From Desulfovibrionaceae bacterium (GTDB taxonomy: Bacteria; Desulfobacterota; Desulfovibrionia; Desulfovibrionales; Desulfovibrionaceae), in assembly GCA_031082225.1 (NCBI GenBank), contig JAVHLG010000004.1:42694-106693 (forward strand): a stretch of DNA of 64,000 nt, in the 5' to 3' direction. The notes under the pieces were generated by a model. The model was not told where the DNA came from and did no database searches. It saw nothing but the letters and a program-made list of their open reading frames with translations. This document shows, one piece after another, positions 41,966 to 52,509 of this stretch (position 1 is its first letter; each line of letters starts with the position of its first letter). A program made the translations under genes and the position numbers.

Positions 41966-44344
41966 TCAGTCCGAAGCCTGTCCGGGGCCGGAAGCCGCAG
42001 AGCCCCCTGGTCCCGGGCCGCATCCCGGTTCGGAGACCATCCGGACCTCCCGCTGGGGGAAGGGGATGGAGATGCCCTCTTCCCGAAAGATGCGGTCGAT
42101 GAGAAAGCGCATCTCCGAGGCCGTGGACACGCCGTGGGCCACGTCGGCCACCCAGAACATGAGCTTGAAGTCCAGGGAGCTTTCCCCAAAATTGATGAAC
42201 TGCACCAGGGGGGCGGGCTCGGACAGCACCCGGGGGTGTTCGGCCGCCGCCCGGAACAGCAGATCCCGGACCTTTTCCGTGTCCGAACCGTAGGCCACGC
42301 CCACGGTCACCTCGCGCCGCACCCGGGCGTCCTTGTGGGTCCAGTTCACGATCTGGCCGGTGATCAGGTCGGAGTTGGGCACGAAGATGGTGGCGTTGTC
42401 AAAGGTCTGGACCACGGTGTTGCGGATGTTCACCTTTTTGACCTGGCACCAAGTCTCGCCGAGTTGGATGGTGTCCCCGGCCTGGATGGAACGGCCGAAA
42501 AGCAGGATCAGCCCGGAGATGAAGTTGTTGACGATGTTTTGCAGCCCGAATCCGATGCCCACGGAAAGGCCGCCGGCCACCACCGCCAGGCTGGTGAAGT
42601 TCGCGCCCAGGAGAAACAGACCGGCCAGGACGTAGAGGCCCCAGGCCACATAGGTGGCTGAAACGGACAGCACGTCCAGGATGCCCTGGTCCCATTCCGG
42701 GCGCAGTCTGGCCGCCTCGGGCAGAAAGGACTTGAAGGCGGCCACGCCCGTGCGGGCCACATGGAAGCCCACCACCAAAAGGGCCAGCCTGCCGACGGAA
42801 AGCCCGATGTCCCGGTAGCCGACCTTGAAGTCCAGGATGTCGAAAAAGACCGTGCGCCCGCCAAGCTGGGTGCAAAACCAGTATAGGGCCAGAAAAAAAA
42901 GTCCCACATGGATCAGGGGGGCCACCAGACCGCCCACGACCCCCCGCATGAAAAGAGGCGTGCCCGCCGCCTCGGCCCGAACCAGCCAGTGGGCGATGAG
43001 GCGGCCGATGCGCAGGCTGCACTGCAAAAAGGCCAGGGCCAGGAACCATCCGGAAATCACCAGATGCGACAGGTTGGCGTAGCCCACCACGGCGGCCAGG
43101 GCCAGGAGGGTGAACAGCCAGCGGTCGGCAGTGGTTGCAAGCGCGATCACGTCGGGCGTCTCGCCCCGGGGGGCGCGGCGGGCCGCGGCGACGGCCGAGA
43201 GGATGAGCAGCGCCGTCCAGAGCAGTTCGGTATAGGGGCTGGGAAGGCCCGTCACCCGCAACACCAGGCCGCAGGCGAAGAGGAAAAACAGATGACGCAG
43301 GGGGTTTGGCGCGTCGCAAGCCCCGGGGTCGCCCAGAAAGACGGCCAAAAATCGGGAAAAGGACAGGAGGGCGGCGGCGAAAAAGATCTCGGCCGTGACG
43401 CTTAAGACCTCGAACAGAAGAAACGGCGAGGCCGCCGCAGCCCAGGAGAAGGCCAGGCCAAGCCCGGTTGAGCGCAACACCCCGCGCAGTGTGAGCACCC
43501 CTGTCAGGCCCGGAAAGCGCCGGATGATGCGCGCCGACAGCATGGATGCGGCCAGAAGCGCCACCAGGGCCAGGGCCGCCGGTTTGGCCAGCCCGTCCCA
43601 GGGGGAGGTTCCCTGTTCTCCGGAGAAAAAGGACCGGTAGGCCCCCATCGAGGTCAGCCACAGCTCCATCTTGAGCCCGGGCTCGGACCATGCCCCAGGA
43701 CTCAGCACGCTCGGGGCGGGGGTGAGGAAAAAGTCCTTCCAGGCCCCGGAGAAGCGCTCCCGGACGTTTTTTTCCATCTCCGCGATCCCGGCCTGCAGCC
43801 GCGCGGCCGGGCCAAGCTCGCGGTCCAGGGAACCCTTGACCCGGGTCAGGGCCTTTTTCACCCCGGCCACGTAGCGCTGGTAATAGTCGATGGCCTGCCC
43901 CACCTCGCCCTCGGGCTTGTCCGCCGACTGCCGGGCGAATTCGCCCTCCAGGGCCTCGATTTGCTCGAAGATGCGGCCAAGCTCCTCGGTGGTGGCCCGA
44001 AACGGCTCCACCAGGGCGTCCCCCCGGCCGCGCAGGCGGTCCAGGCCGTGCAGCACCGCCCGCAGTTCCCAGGGGTTGCCCGAGGTCAGGGAGGTGATCA
44101 CCGTCAACTGGTCGCGCAGGGATTCCAGGGCTGAAAGCTCGTTTCGGAAGTCGCGCACGACCCGGGGCAGGACCGTCTCCATGGATTTGAACCGCGCGGC
44201 CTGGAGGATGAGGGTTTCCTGGTTTTTGCGCATAACCAGCTTCCAGTCGTCGCCCTCAGCGCTCTGGGCCGCTGCAGGGGCGGAGGCCAGGAGGCAGGAG
44301 GCCAAAAGGGCTGGCATAAACAGGATGGCGATGATGTGGCGCAT
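41966..44344 (-). CDS. MscS-family mechanosensitive ion channel with large N-terminal region
   Basis: GLSVGIGFGLQNIVNNFISGLILLFGRSIQAGDTIQLGETWCQVKKVNIRNTVVQTFDNATIFVPNSDLI. Confidence 0.95.
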   Translation of the reverse strand: MRHIIAILFMPALLASCLLASAPAAAQSAEGDDWKLVMRKNQETLILQAARFKSMETVLPRVVRDFRNELSALESLRDQLTVITSLTSGNPWELRAVLHGLDRLRGRGDALVEPFRATTEELGRIFEQIEALEGEFARQSADKPEGEVGQAIDYYQRYVAGVKKALTRVKGSLDRELGPAARLQAGIAEMEKNVRERFSGAWKDFFLTPAPSVLSPGAWSEPGLKMELWLTSMGAYRSFFSGEQGTSPWDGLAKPAALALVALLAASMLSARIIRRFPGLTGVLTLRGVLRSTGLGLAFSWAAAASPFLLFEVLSVTAEIFFAAALLSFSRFLAVFLGDPGACDAPNPLRHLFFLFACGLVLRVTGLPSPYTELLWTALLILSAVAAARRAPRGETPDVIALATTADRWLFTLLALAAVVGYANLSHLVISGWFLALAFLQCSLRIGRLIAHWLVRAEAAGTPLFMRGVVGGLVAPLIHVGLFFLALYWFCTQLGGRTVFFDILDFKVGYRDIGLSVGRLALLVVGFHVARTGVAAFKSFLPEAARLRPEWDQGILDVLSVSATYVAWGLYVLAGLFLLGANFTSLAVVAGGLSVGIGFGLQNIVNNFISGLILLFGRSIQAGDTIQLGETWCQVKKVNIRNTVVQTFDNATIFVPNSDLITGQIVNWTHKDARVRREVTVGVAYGSDTEKVRDLLFRAAAEHPRVLSEPAPLVQFINFGESSLDFKLMFWVADVAHGVSTASEMRFLIDRIFREEGISIPFPQREVRMVSEPGCGPGPGGSAASGPGQASD

Positions 44345-44502
44345 GGTCTCCGGGGGGCGGGCCGGGAGGCGGCCCTGGGAAAGAGGGTGCGTGGCCCGGC
44401 CCGGCCGGGCCCGACGGACGGACGTCACGGGCGGTCTCGGCCCCAGGGGCCGACCGGACCGCCGCGGCTTGGGGGCGGCCGGGCCGTCGTCCTCCTGGCG
44501 GG

Positions 44503-45789
44503 CTACCGCCTGGCCATGGGGGTGTAGTCCCGCTGATTCTTGCCGATGTACACCTGCCGGGGTCGGTGGATCTTCATCTCCGTATCCTTCCATTCCTCAT
44601 GCCAGTGGGCGATGAACCCGGGCATGTTGCCGATGGCGATCATGACCGGGAACATGGGCACGGGGATGTTGATGGCCCGCAGCAGCAGGCCGGAATAGAA
44701 GTTGACGTTGGGATAGATCCGCCGTTCGAGGAAGAAGTCGTCGTCCCGGGTCCGGCCCTCGATGTCCAGGGCGATGTCGTAGAGCGGGTCGCGCCGGGCC
44801 ATGCCTGCGCTGAAGAGGTTTTCGTAGGCCTTGCGGATGAGCAGGGCCCGGGGATCGTAGCATTTGTAGATCCGCTGCCCGAAGCCCATCAGCCGCCGCC
44901 GCCCGGCCTTGACCTCCTCCAGAAGCTCCGGGGTCGTGATGCGCCCGCTGCGCACCTCCTCGAGCATCTCCATGACCCCGACCCCGGCCCCGCCGTGCAG
45001 CCGTCCCCACAGGGCGCAGATGGCGGCGGAGATGGAGGCGAAGAGGTTGGCCTGGGAGGAGCCGACCATGCGCACCGTGGCGCAGGAGGTGTCCAGGCCG
45101 TGGTCGGCGTGGGCGATGAAAAACAGCGACAGGGCCCGCACGATGGGCGCGGGCGGCTCGTAGAGCCGAAACGGCACGGAAAACATCATGTGCAGGAAGT
45201 TGCGGCAATAATCCATGTGCGGGTTGGGATACATCAGCGGCAGCCCGTCGGCCGTTCGGAAGCTGAAGGCCGCGATGGTGCGCACCTTGCTCATGATCTT
45301 GGCCGCCGCCAGGCGGTATTCGGCGTCGGTGCGGATATTGAGGAGCTCGGGATAATAGCTGCCCAGGGCGTTGATCATGGCCGAGAGGATGGCCATGGGC
45401 TGCCCAAGGGGCGGGAAGCCGTCCAGGTGCTTGAGCAGGCCCTCGTGCAACAGTTCCTGGTCGCGCAGCATGCCGCGAAATTCCGCCAGTTCGTCGCGGG
45501 CCGGCAGTTCCCCGAACATGAGCAGCATGGCCGTCTCCACAAAGGAGGCCCGCTCGGCCAGTTGCTCCAGGGGATAGCCCCGGTAGCGCAGAAGCCCGCG
45601 TTCGCCGTCGATGTGGGTGATGCCCGACTTGCAGGCCCCGGTGTTGGCGAACCCCGGGTCGAAGGTGATCCAGCCCGTCTTGGCCCGCAGGGAGGTGACG
45701 TCGATGCCGCAGTCGCCTTCGGAACTGCGGATCACGGGCAGGTCGACGGTCTTGCCGTCGTAGGAGAGGGTGGCGAACGTCTCTTTCAT
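44503..45789 (-). CDS. gltA: Citrate synthase
   Basis: ILFIAHADHGLD-type HADHGLDTSCATVRMVGSSQANLFASISAAICALWGRLHGGAG; GFGQRIYKCYDPRA. Confidence 0.96.
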   Translation of the reverse strand: MKETFATLSYDGKTVDLPVIRSSEGDCGIDVTSLRAKTGWITFDPGFANTGACKSGITHIDGERGLLRYRGYPLEQLAERASFVETAMLLMFGELPARDELAEFRGMLRDQELLHEGLLKHLDGFPPLGQPMAILSAMINALGSYYPELLNIRTDAEYRLAAAKIMSKVRTIAAFSFRTADGLPLMYPNPHMDYCRNFLHMMFSVPFRLYEPPAPIVRALSLFFIAHADHGLDTSCATVRMVGSSQANLFASISAAICALWGRLHGGAGVGVMEMLEEVRSGRITTPELLEEVKAGRRRLMGFGQRIYKCYDPRALLIRKAYENLFSAGMARRDPLYDIALDIEGRTRDDDFFLERRIYPNVNFYSGLLLRAINIPVPMFPVMIAIGNMPGFIAHWHEEWKDTEMKIHRPRQVYIGKNQRDYTPMARR

Positions 45790-46114
45790 CGGGTGGGCAT
45801 CCTATTGCATGGGGTGAAAACCAAAACAAATTCTAAGCCATGCCGTGGGCCTTGTCCACACGCCGAAAACCGGCTGCGGCCGGGGGCCGCGACAGGGCGG
45901 CCCGGCCGTTTCGACCTGGCAATGGCAGGCCCGGCGGCGGCCGTTGCACCCTGCCGCGTGCGCCCTGCAGCCAAAGGCGTCTTCGGATCCAGGGGACGCT
46001 GCGGATCCCGGCAAGAGGCGTCCTGCGCGCTTGCGTCCAGGGCCAAGAGGTCGTACATGTCCAAAGTGGTGAAAATCTCCGTGCCCACGACGGCGAACCC
46101 GGAGGCAACCATTC

Positions 46115-46921
46115 ATGAACAGACAACCCCTCGTCGCCGGGCAGTTTTATCCTGCCGGGCCGACATTGGCCACGGATGTGGCGGCGTTTCTGGGGCTGGC
46201 CGGACCGATGCGGGAGACGCCGACCATCCTGGCCATGGTTCCCCATGCGGGCTACGTCTATTCCGGGGAGGTGGCCGGGAAGACGTTGGGACAGGCCAGG
46301 CTGGCGGACACGGTGCTCCTTCTGGGCCCCAACCACACCGGCCGGGGCAGACGTCTGGCGGTCTGGCCCGACGGAACCTGGGAGATCCCCGGCGGGGGGC
46401 TTACGGTGGACGACGGTCTGGCCCGGGCCCTTCTCGACGCGGACACGAGGCTTGCGGCGGACCCTGAGGCGCACCAGGGGGAACATTCCCTGGAGGTGGT
46501 CCTTCCGTTTTTGCGGGGCATACATCCGGCCATGCGCATCGTGCCCATGGTGGTGGCCGAATTCAACCCCACCATCATAAGCGATGTGGCCGTGAGCATG
46601 GCCAGGGTCTTGAAGGCCTGGCCGGTCCCGGTCTCCATCGTGGTCAGCTCCGACATGAGCCACTACGTGAGCCACGATACGGCCAAGACCCTGGACGCCC
46701 TGGCCCTGGCCGAGATCACGGCGCTTCGCCCCATGGGGCTTTTTTCCGTGGTCAGGGACCGGGGCATCACCATGTGCGGGGTGTTGCCCATGATCCTTGG
46801 GCTTTGCCTGGCCAAGGAACTGGGGGCGCATGCCGCCGAGGTCGCGGCCTACGCCACCTCGGGCGAGGTCTCCGGGGACATGCGGCATGTGGTGGGCTAT
46901 GCCGGGGTGCTCGTCTCGTAA
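46115..46921 (+). CDS. amrB: AmmeMemoRadiSam system protein B (MEMO1 family)
   Basis: RQPLVAGQFYPAG...MVPHAGYVYSGEVAGKTL...LLGPNHTG...EHSLEVVLPFL...SSDMSHYV. Confidence 0.94.
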   Translation: MNRQPLVAGQFYPAGPTLATDVAAFLGLAGPMRETPTILAMVPHAGYVYSGEVAGKTLGQARLADTVLLLGPNHTGRGRRLAVWPDGTWEIPGGGLTVDDGLARALLDADTRLAADPEAHQGEHSLEVVLPFLRGIHPAMRIVPMVVAEFNPTIISDVAVSMARVLKAWPVPVSIVVSSDMSHYVSHDTAKTLDALALAEITALRPMGLFSVVRDRGITMCGVLPMILGLCLAKELGAHAAEVAAYATSGEVSGDMRHVVGYAGVLVS

Positions 46922-47002
46922 GCCCCGGCTGCCGGGGTCATACGGATCCGGCCGGATTTCGCGACGTATCCGGAATAAACGTCTAACCCGGAGGCATTCC
47001 CT

Positions 47003-47641
47003 ATGACATCAGGATCGCTGCTTCGCCGTGTGCTGGGGCTCGTTGTCGTTTTCCTTGTGCTGTCTTCGCCTGCCTTTGCCCAACTGGGCTTCATCCAGCA
47101 GGGGCTTGAGGCCGTGACCTCGGGCAAGAAGCCAGGCGTCGCGCCGGACGCACCAGGCGCGGCAGGCGGCGGAAACGTGCTGGCCAAGGACACCACCTAT
47201 ACCAACGCGGCCCGCAAATTCCAGTTCACCATCCCGGCCGGATGGGAGATCGTGGAGGGCAGTCCCGACTCCGAGAGCGTGGGCTTTCGGAACATGAAGA
47301 CCACCATGGGTTTTTCCTTCCACGCCGAGCAGATGGTGCCGAGCTTCCCCCGGGGCTCGGCCGTCACCGCCGGACTCAAACAGGACCAGGAGCGGGTGAC
47401 CATCAAGAAGCTCTTGGCCGCCAAACGCCGCGACGACGGCGACGCCAAGAAGAAGTGCGGGGTCATTGGATGGGAGATCGTGGAGGCCCCCCAGAAAAAC
47501 GACTTCCAGCGCATCATCTGGCAGTGCTACGACGGCGAGAATTTCTACATGAACTTCATGGCCTACAGCGAGAACAAGGATTTCGCGGCCTCCGAGGCCA
47601 TCCTGCGGGGGATCATGGACTCCGTCAAGTTCTGCAAGTAA
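47003..47641 (+). CDS. Secreted hypothetical protein
   Basis: Signal peptide VLGLVVVFLVLSSPAFAQ; compact soluble domain. Confidence 0.7.
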   Translation: MTSGSLLRRVLGLVVVFLVLSSPAFAQLGFIQQGLEAVTSGKKPGVAPDAPGAAGGGNVLAKDTTYTNAARKFQFTIPAGWEIVEGSPDSESVGFRNMKTTMGFSFHAEQMVPSFPRGSAVTAGLKQDQERVTIKKLLAAKRRDDGDAKKKCGVIGWEIVEAPQKNDFQRIIWQCYDGENFYMNFMAYSENKDFAASEAILRGIMDSVKFCK

Positions 47642-47716
47642 AGTCCGCCCCGTGGCCGCGCCGTCGCGTTGTGGCGGCGCGGTCCCCGACATGCGCCACG
47701 GGAGGATCCTCCGATC

Positions 47717-48733
47717 ATGAAACGTCCCTTTTGCGGCCAGTTTCGCGCCATGGCGGCCCTGATGCTGGCGGTCTTCCTTCTGACCTCCTGCGTCCTGGGC
47801 TATCCGCCGCCGCCTGCCCTGGTCCTGGCCGAGCCGTCGGCCATCCCCGGGGCCGTGTCCACGCCCGCCTGGGACGTGGCCGTCCAGGGCTATGCGGATG
47901 ACGGCCAGGGCCTGGATTTTTCCAAGGCCGGGCTCATGCCGGTGCTGGTTATTTTGCGCAACAAGACCCCGGGCTATCCCCTGGTCGATCCGGCGGAAGT
48001 CCGGGGCCTGGCCCCGGGCCGGGAATATGCCCCGTATCCGCCGCTTTCGGCCGCGGACGTGGCCGAGGCCACCTCGGCCTTCGAGGAGTCGGCCAAGGCC
48101 ATCTTGCGGGGCGGCGTGGCCGGTGCGGTCATCGGCGCGGGTGTGGGAACCCTGCTCGGCGCGGCCGTGGGCGGCGGGGCGGCCCTGTGGCGCGGGGCGC
48201 TTATCGGCGGCGGCATCGGCGCGTTCACCGGGGCGGTGTCGTCCCTGCCCGAGGCCCGCTACCAGTTGCGCCGGGGCATCGAGACGGAGCTTGAGACCCT
48301 GGCCCTGCGGCCGGTTCCCGCCCCGCCCTACGGCATGACCGCCGGATACGTCTATTTCCCGGCGGGCGCGGGGATAGGCGTTGTCCGGGTGACGGTGCGC
48401 GACCAGAGCGCGGCCTACAGCTACGACGTGCCCATCGCCGCGCCCGCCCCGGCCATGGCCCCCCGGCCGACGGCGGCGGCCCCGGCGTATCCGCCCGCGT
48501 CCTTGGAACCGCCTGCGGGCTCTCCGCCGTTTTCCCCAGCAGCGTCACCGTCGCCCGCCGGGCAGGGCGCCGCCTCTCAACCGGCCCCGGCCGGGCAGGC
48601 GAACCCTGCCGATCACCCGCAGACGACACCGACGGCTTCGCCGTATGCCCAGTCGGTCCCATCCGGCATCGACGCTGGCGCACAGGCTTCGGGAGCGGGT
48701 TCCCCCGTTCCCAGAGGGGACGGCAGCCAGTAA
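47717..48733 (+). CDS. Lipoprotein with glycine-zipper segment and Pro/Ala-rich tail
   Basis: Lipobox LLTSC; GGVAGAVIGAGVGTLLGAAVGGGAALWRGALIGGGIGAFTGA. Confidence 0.75.
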   Translation: MKRPFCGQFRAMAALMLAVFLLTSCVLGYPPPPALVLAEPSAIPGAVSTPAWDVAVQGYADDGQGLDFSKAGLMPVLVILRNKTPGYPLVDPAEVRGLAPGREYAPYPPLSAADVAEATSAFEESAKAILRGGVAGAVIGAGVGTLLGAAVGGGAALWRGALIGGGIGAFTGAVSSLPEARYQLRRGIETELETLALRPVPAPPYGMTAGYVYFPAGAGIGVVRVTVRDQSAAYSYDVPIAAPAPAMAPRPTAAAPAYPPASLEPPAGSPPFSPAASPSPAGQGAASQPAPAGQANPADHPQTTPTASPYAQSVPSGIDAGAQASGAGSPVPRGDGSQ

Positions 48734-49396
48734 TGCGCCCCTCCCCCTCGTACCCCGGAAATCGGAGTACACGAATTTTGAAATGAATATGTTGAAATAA
48801 TTGTATTTTTTGATAATAACAGCTGTTTGTAAAAGAAACGCACCACCGCCTTCTCCCGTGCCGCCCCCTGCGGGAAGAGGTTCACCTCTTCCCGGTTCCG
48901 CCTCTGGCCGGGGTGTCCCGATCGTCCCGCTGCATGCCCGCGCTTTCTCGCGCACCGTATGCGTCTGCCCCTCCGGTCTTCTTTCGGGTCTGCCCGTAGC
49001 GATCCCCCCCGAAGTTTTTGGCGCATGAATTGAGATAAAATTCAATTATTTAAAAAGCTTATGTATGTCATGACGGGTTTGTGGCAGGCCTGCGGCATGA
49101 TTTCAAAAAGGATCCCCGGGGAGGGCGCGGTGAAACCGTCCCTGCGTCGGCGGACATTGCGCACTATGTCGTCGGGAGTGGTATGCAGAGAAATGAGATG
49201 CATAGATCGGGACAAAATATATCAGTGTAATGAAAATAATTGCATAAAATTTTTACGCATAAAAAACTTTTGAAAGATTTTACATAAACTTTTTATGCAC
49301 TGTGATGTGATTTTGGTAATACTTGTAGACGTACAATATTTTTTTATGCTCGATTTTGCTATATTTTTATATGAATGAAATATGTCTGATGTCTGA

Positions 49397-49424
49397 TTGA
49401 CAGCAGAATCTTAGCTGGTATCCT
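49397..49424 (+). promoter_or_regulatory. Candidate sigma70 promoter upstream of the betaine ABC operon
   Basis: TTGACA-16 nt-TATCCT about 65 nt before the ATP-binding gene. Confidence 0.5.
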
Positions 49425-49488
49425 AAACTATGAAATGGTTTATGGTCGCTTGTTTATGTATGATTTAAAATGAGCATTGGAAGGTTGC

Positions 49489-50682
49489 ATGAGGAAAATC
49501 GTCGTTGAAAACGTGAGCAAAATTTTCGGGCCCCAGCCCGGGCGGGGACTGGACATGCTCGAGAAGGGATTTTCAAAACAACATATCCTGGAAAGGACGA
49601 AACTCGGCGTAGGCGTGGCCAAGGCCTCCTTTCATGTGGATGAGGGCGAGATCGTGGTCGTCATGGGGTTGTCGGGATCCGGCAAGTCCACCCTGTTACG
49701 CTGTCTCAACCGGCTCATCGAGCCCACGGCCGGGAAGATCGTCATCGACGGAATCGATGTCACCTCTTTGGATGCCGCAGGGCTTCGGTCCCTGCGTCTG
49801 GCCAAGACCGGCATGGTCTTTCAGAATTTCGCCCTGTTTCCCCATCGCACCGTGCTGCAAAACGCCGAATACGGCCTGGAAATCAAGGGTCTGGAACCGG
49901 CGCAGCGCAGGCCGCGCGCCCTGGAGGCCCTGTCCCAGGTCGGTCTGGACGGTTGGAGCGACGCGTTCCCCAGGCAATTGTCGGGCGGCATGCAGCAGCG
50001 CGTGGGCCTGGCCCGGGCCCTGGCCTTGGATCCCGACATCCTGCTTATGGACGAGGCCTTTTCGGCCCTTGATCCGCTGATCCGCCGGGACATGCAGGAC
50101 GAGTTGCTTTCCCTCCAGGAGACCATGCGCAAGACCATCGTCTTTATTTCCCACGATCTCGACGAGGCCCTGAAACTCGGCGACCGCATCGTGCTCATGA
50201 AGGACGGGGCCATCGTTCAGATCGGCACCCCGGAAGAGATTCTCACGGACCCGGCCGACGACTATGTGGAGCGATTCGTGGCCGAGGTGGACATCACCAA
50301 GGTGCTGACGGCCGAATCGGTCATGATTCCGGTTACGGCCGTGGCCTACCGCAGGACCGACGGTCCCCGGGCCTCCCTGCGCAAGATGAAAAAAGCGGGC
50401 ATCTCTACCTTGTTCGTTCTCAACGACGAACACCGGCTTCGGGGGTTCGTCACGGCCGACGATGCGGCAAACGCCGCACTGCGTGGGGAGAAGGATCTGG
50501 AGAGCATTCTGGTCACGGACATGCAGGTGGCGCAGCCGGAGACCCCGGCTCAGGAACTCATCTCCGTTTTGCACAACCTGCCCTATCCTCTTCCTGTGGT
50601 TTCCGAGCAGGGACGCCTGCGCGGCGTCGTCATCCGGGGGGCGCTTCTGGGAGCCATGGCGGATCGGGGGCGTGCCCAATGA
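49489..50682 (+). CDS. proV: Glycine betaine/proline ABC transporter ATP-binding protein
   Basis: Walker A GLSGSGKST, LSGGMQQRVGLARAL, C-terminal CBS-like region. Confidence 0.95.
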   Translation: MRKIVVENVSKIFGPQPGRGLDMLEKGFSKQHILERTKLGVGVAKASFHVDEGEIVVVMGLSGSGKSTLLRCLNRLIEPTAGKIVIDGIDVTSLDAAGLRSLRLAKTGMVFQNFALFPHRTVLQNAEYGLEIKGLEPAQRRPRALEALSQVGLDGWSDAFPRQLSGGMQQRVGLARALALDPDILLMDEAFSALDPLIRRDMQDELLSLQETMRKTIVFISHDLDEALKLGDRIVLMKDGAIVQIGTPEEILTDPADDYVERFVAEVDITKVLTAESVMIPVTAVAYRRTDGPRASLRKMKKAGISTLFVLNDEHRLRGFVTADDAANAALRGEKDLESILVTDMQVAQPETPAQELISVLHNLPYPLPVVSEQGRLRGVVIRGALLGAMADRGRAQ

Positions 50683-51509
50683 ATATTCCCAGACTTCCCA
50701 TTGGCGAGGCCATGGAAGCCGTCATCGATTTTTTTGTGACGCATTGTTCTATTTTCACCAAGGCCTTCGCCTCCCTGACCGGCTATGGGCTGGACATGGC
50801 GGAGGCCGGGCTTTTGGTTCTGCCGCCCTGGTTGCTCATTTTGGTCATCGCGGGCCTGGCCCTGTGGCTCTCCCGCAGCAGGGCCGTGGCGGCGTTTTCC
50901 CTTGTCGGCCTTTTGCTCATCTGGAACATGGGGCTGTGGGAGGCCACGGTCTCCACCCTGGCCCTGGTGCTGGTGGCCACCCTGGCCGCCATCAGCGTCG
51001 CCGTCCCCCTGGGCGTGGGCGCAGCCATGAACAGAACTGCAGAGCGCCTGGTCATGCCCGTTTTGGACGTGATGCAGACCATGCCCGCGTTCGTCTATCT
51101 CATCCCGGCCATCCCGTTTTTCGGGCTGGGCAAGGTGGCCGCCATCTTTTCCACGGTGATTTTCTCCATGCCTCCGGCCATCCGCCTCACCTGCCTGGGC
51201 ATCAAGCAGGTTCCGGCCGAGTTGTCCGAATGCGCCGAGGCCTTCGGTTCCTCCAGGTGGCAGAAGTTGTTCAAGCTGGAGTTGCCACTGGCCATGCCCA
51301 CCATCATGGCCGGGATCAACCAGACGGTGATGCTGGCCCTGTCCATGGTGGTCATCGCGGCCATGATCGGGGCCAGGGGATTGGGCGGCGAGGTCTGGAA
51401 GGCCATTCAGCGGCTGGAAATGGGCCGGGGCTTCGAGGCGGGTCTGTGCATCGTCATCGTGGCCGTCATATTGGATCGCGTGCTGCAAAAGGCCGGGGCG
51501 CGAAAATAA
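50679..51509 (+). CDS. proW: Glycine betaine/proline ABC transporter permease
   Basis: BPD permease; VLDVMQTMPAFVYLIPAIPFFGLGKVAAIFSTVIFSMPPAIRLT. Confidence 0.95.
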   Translation: MNIPRLPIGEAMEAVIDFFVTHCSIFTKAFASLTGYGLDMAEAGLLVLPPWLLILVIAGLALWLSRSRAVAAFSLVGLLLIWNMGLWEATVSTLALVLVATLAAISVAVPLGVGAAMNRTAERLVMPVLDVMQTMPAFVYLIPAIPFFGLGKVAAIFSTVIFSMPPAIRLTCLGIKQVPAELSECAEAFGSSRWQKLFKLELPLAMPTIMAGINQTVMLALSMVVIAAMIGARGLGGEVWKAIQRLEMGRGFEAGLCIVIVAVILDRVLQKAGARK

Positions 51510-51552
51510 GCGCCGTATGGCGTGAAACCTTCAAGCGTATAAAGGAGAATGC

Positions 51553-52416
51553 ATGATCAGAAACAACATCCTGACCGTCCTTACGGCCCTGGCCTTGTGC
51601 CTGGTTCTTTCCGTCCCGGCCATGGCCGCAGACAAAAAGGTCAAGCTGGCCTATGTGGAATGGGATTGCGCCCTGACCACCACCAATGTGGTCGCTGCGG
51701 TGCTCAAGGAGAAGATGGGCTATGAGGTGGAGATGCTGCCCGTGGCCGCCGCCGCCATGTGGCAGGCTGTGGGCACGGGCGACGTGGACGCCATGGTTAC
51801 GGCCTGGCTGCCCGTGACCCATAAGGAATATTTTGACAAGCTCGGGGACAAGGTGGAGAACCTGGGGCCCCTGGCCACCGGCGCCGGGCTTTTCTGGGTG
51901 GTGCCGGGCTATGTGACCATTGACTCCATCGCCGACCTCAAAGGCAACGCCGCCAAGTTCGATGGGAAAATCATCGGCATCGACCCCGGGGCGGGGCTTA
52001 TGCGCCTGTCCGAAAAGGCCATCAAGGAATACGGCCTGTCCGACTACACCCTGGTGGAGGGCTCGGGCGCGACCATGACCGCGGCCCTGGCCGACGCCAT
52101 CAAGAACAAGAAGTGGATCGTGGTCACGGGCTGGGCTCCGCATTGGAAATACGGCCGCTGGGAATTGAAGAACCTGGCCGATCCCAAAAAGGCCCTGGGT
52201 GAGGCCGAGGAGATCGACACCATCGTACGCAAGGGCCTGAAGGACGACATGCCCGAGGTGTACGCCTTCCTGGACCGCTTTCACTGGAAGGACGCCGGGC
52301 AGCTCCAGACGGTCATGGCCCGCAATCAGGACAAGGGGGCTGACCCCTACAAGAACGCCGTGAAGTTCATCAATGAAAACCCCGACCAGGTGGACGCCTG
52401 GCTGGGCAAGAAATAG
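51553..52416 (+). CDS. proX: Glycine betaine ABC transporter substrate-binding protein (OpuAC family)
   Basis: Signal peptide; AYVEWDCALTTTNVVAAVLKEKMGYEVEML...DVDAMVTAWLPVTHKEYFDKLGDKVENLGP. Confidence 0.93.
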   Translation: MIRNNILTVLTALALCLVLSVPAMAADKKVKLAYVEWDCALTTTNVVAAVLKEKMGYEVEMLPVAAAAMWQAVGTGDVDAMVTAWLPVTHKEYFDKLGDKVENLGPLATGAGLFWVVPGYVTIDSIADLKGNAAKFDGKIIGIDPGAGLMRLSEKAIKEYGLSDYTLVEGSGATMTAALADAIKNKKWIVVTGWAPHWKYGRWELKNLADPKKALGEAEEIDTIVRKGLKDDMPEVYAFLDRFHWKDAGQLQTVMARNQDKGADPYKNAVKFINENPDQVDAWLGKK

Positions 52417-52509
52417 ACGCAGGCCGACGCCGTCTTCAAGGCAGGCCGGAGGGCCGGGATGCGACGCATCCCGGTTCCCTTCAATGGATCCTGCAGACCC
52501 GGGGGCGCG

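Noticed and set aside
48545-49045. Minus ORF starting MNFISIHAPKTSGG, similar to false CRISPR-repeat translations
   Set aside because: DNA matches a repeat only partly (about 12/17 nt) and there is no second copy or spacer; ORF mostly overlaps the lipoprotein gene antisense.
49061-49273. 70-aa ORF in the AT-rich gap
   Set aside because: No recognisable domain or clear ribosome-binding site; likely chance ORF.
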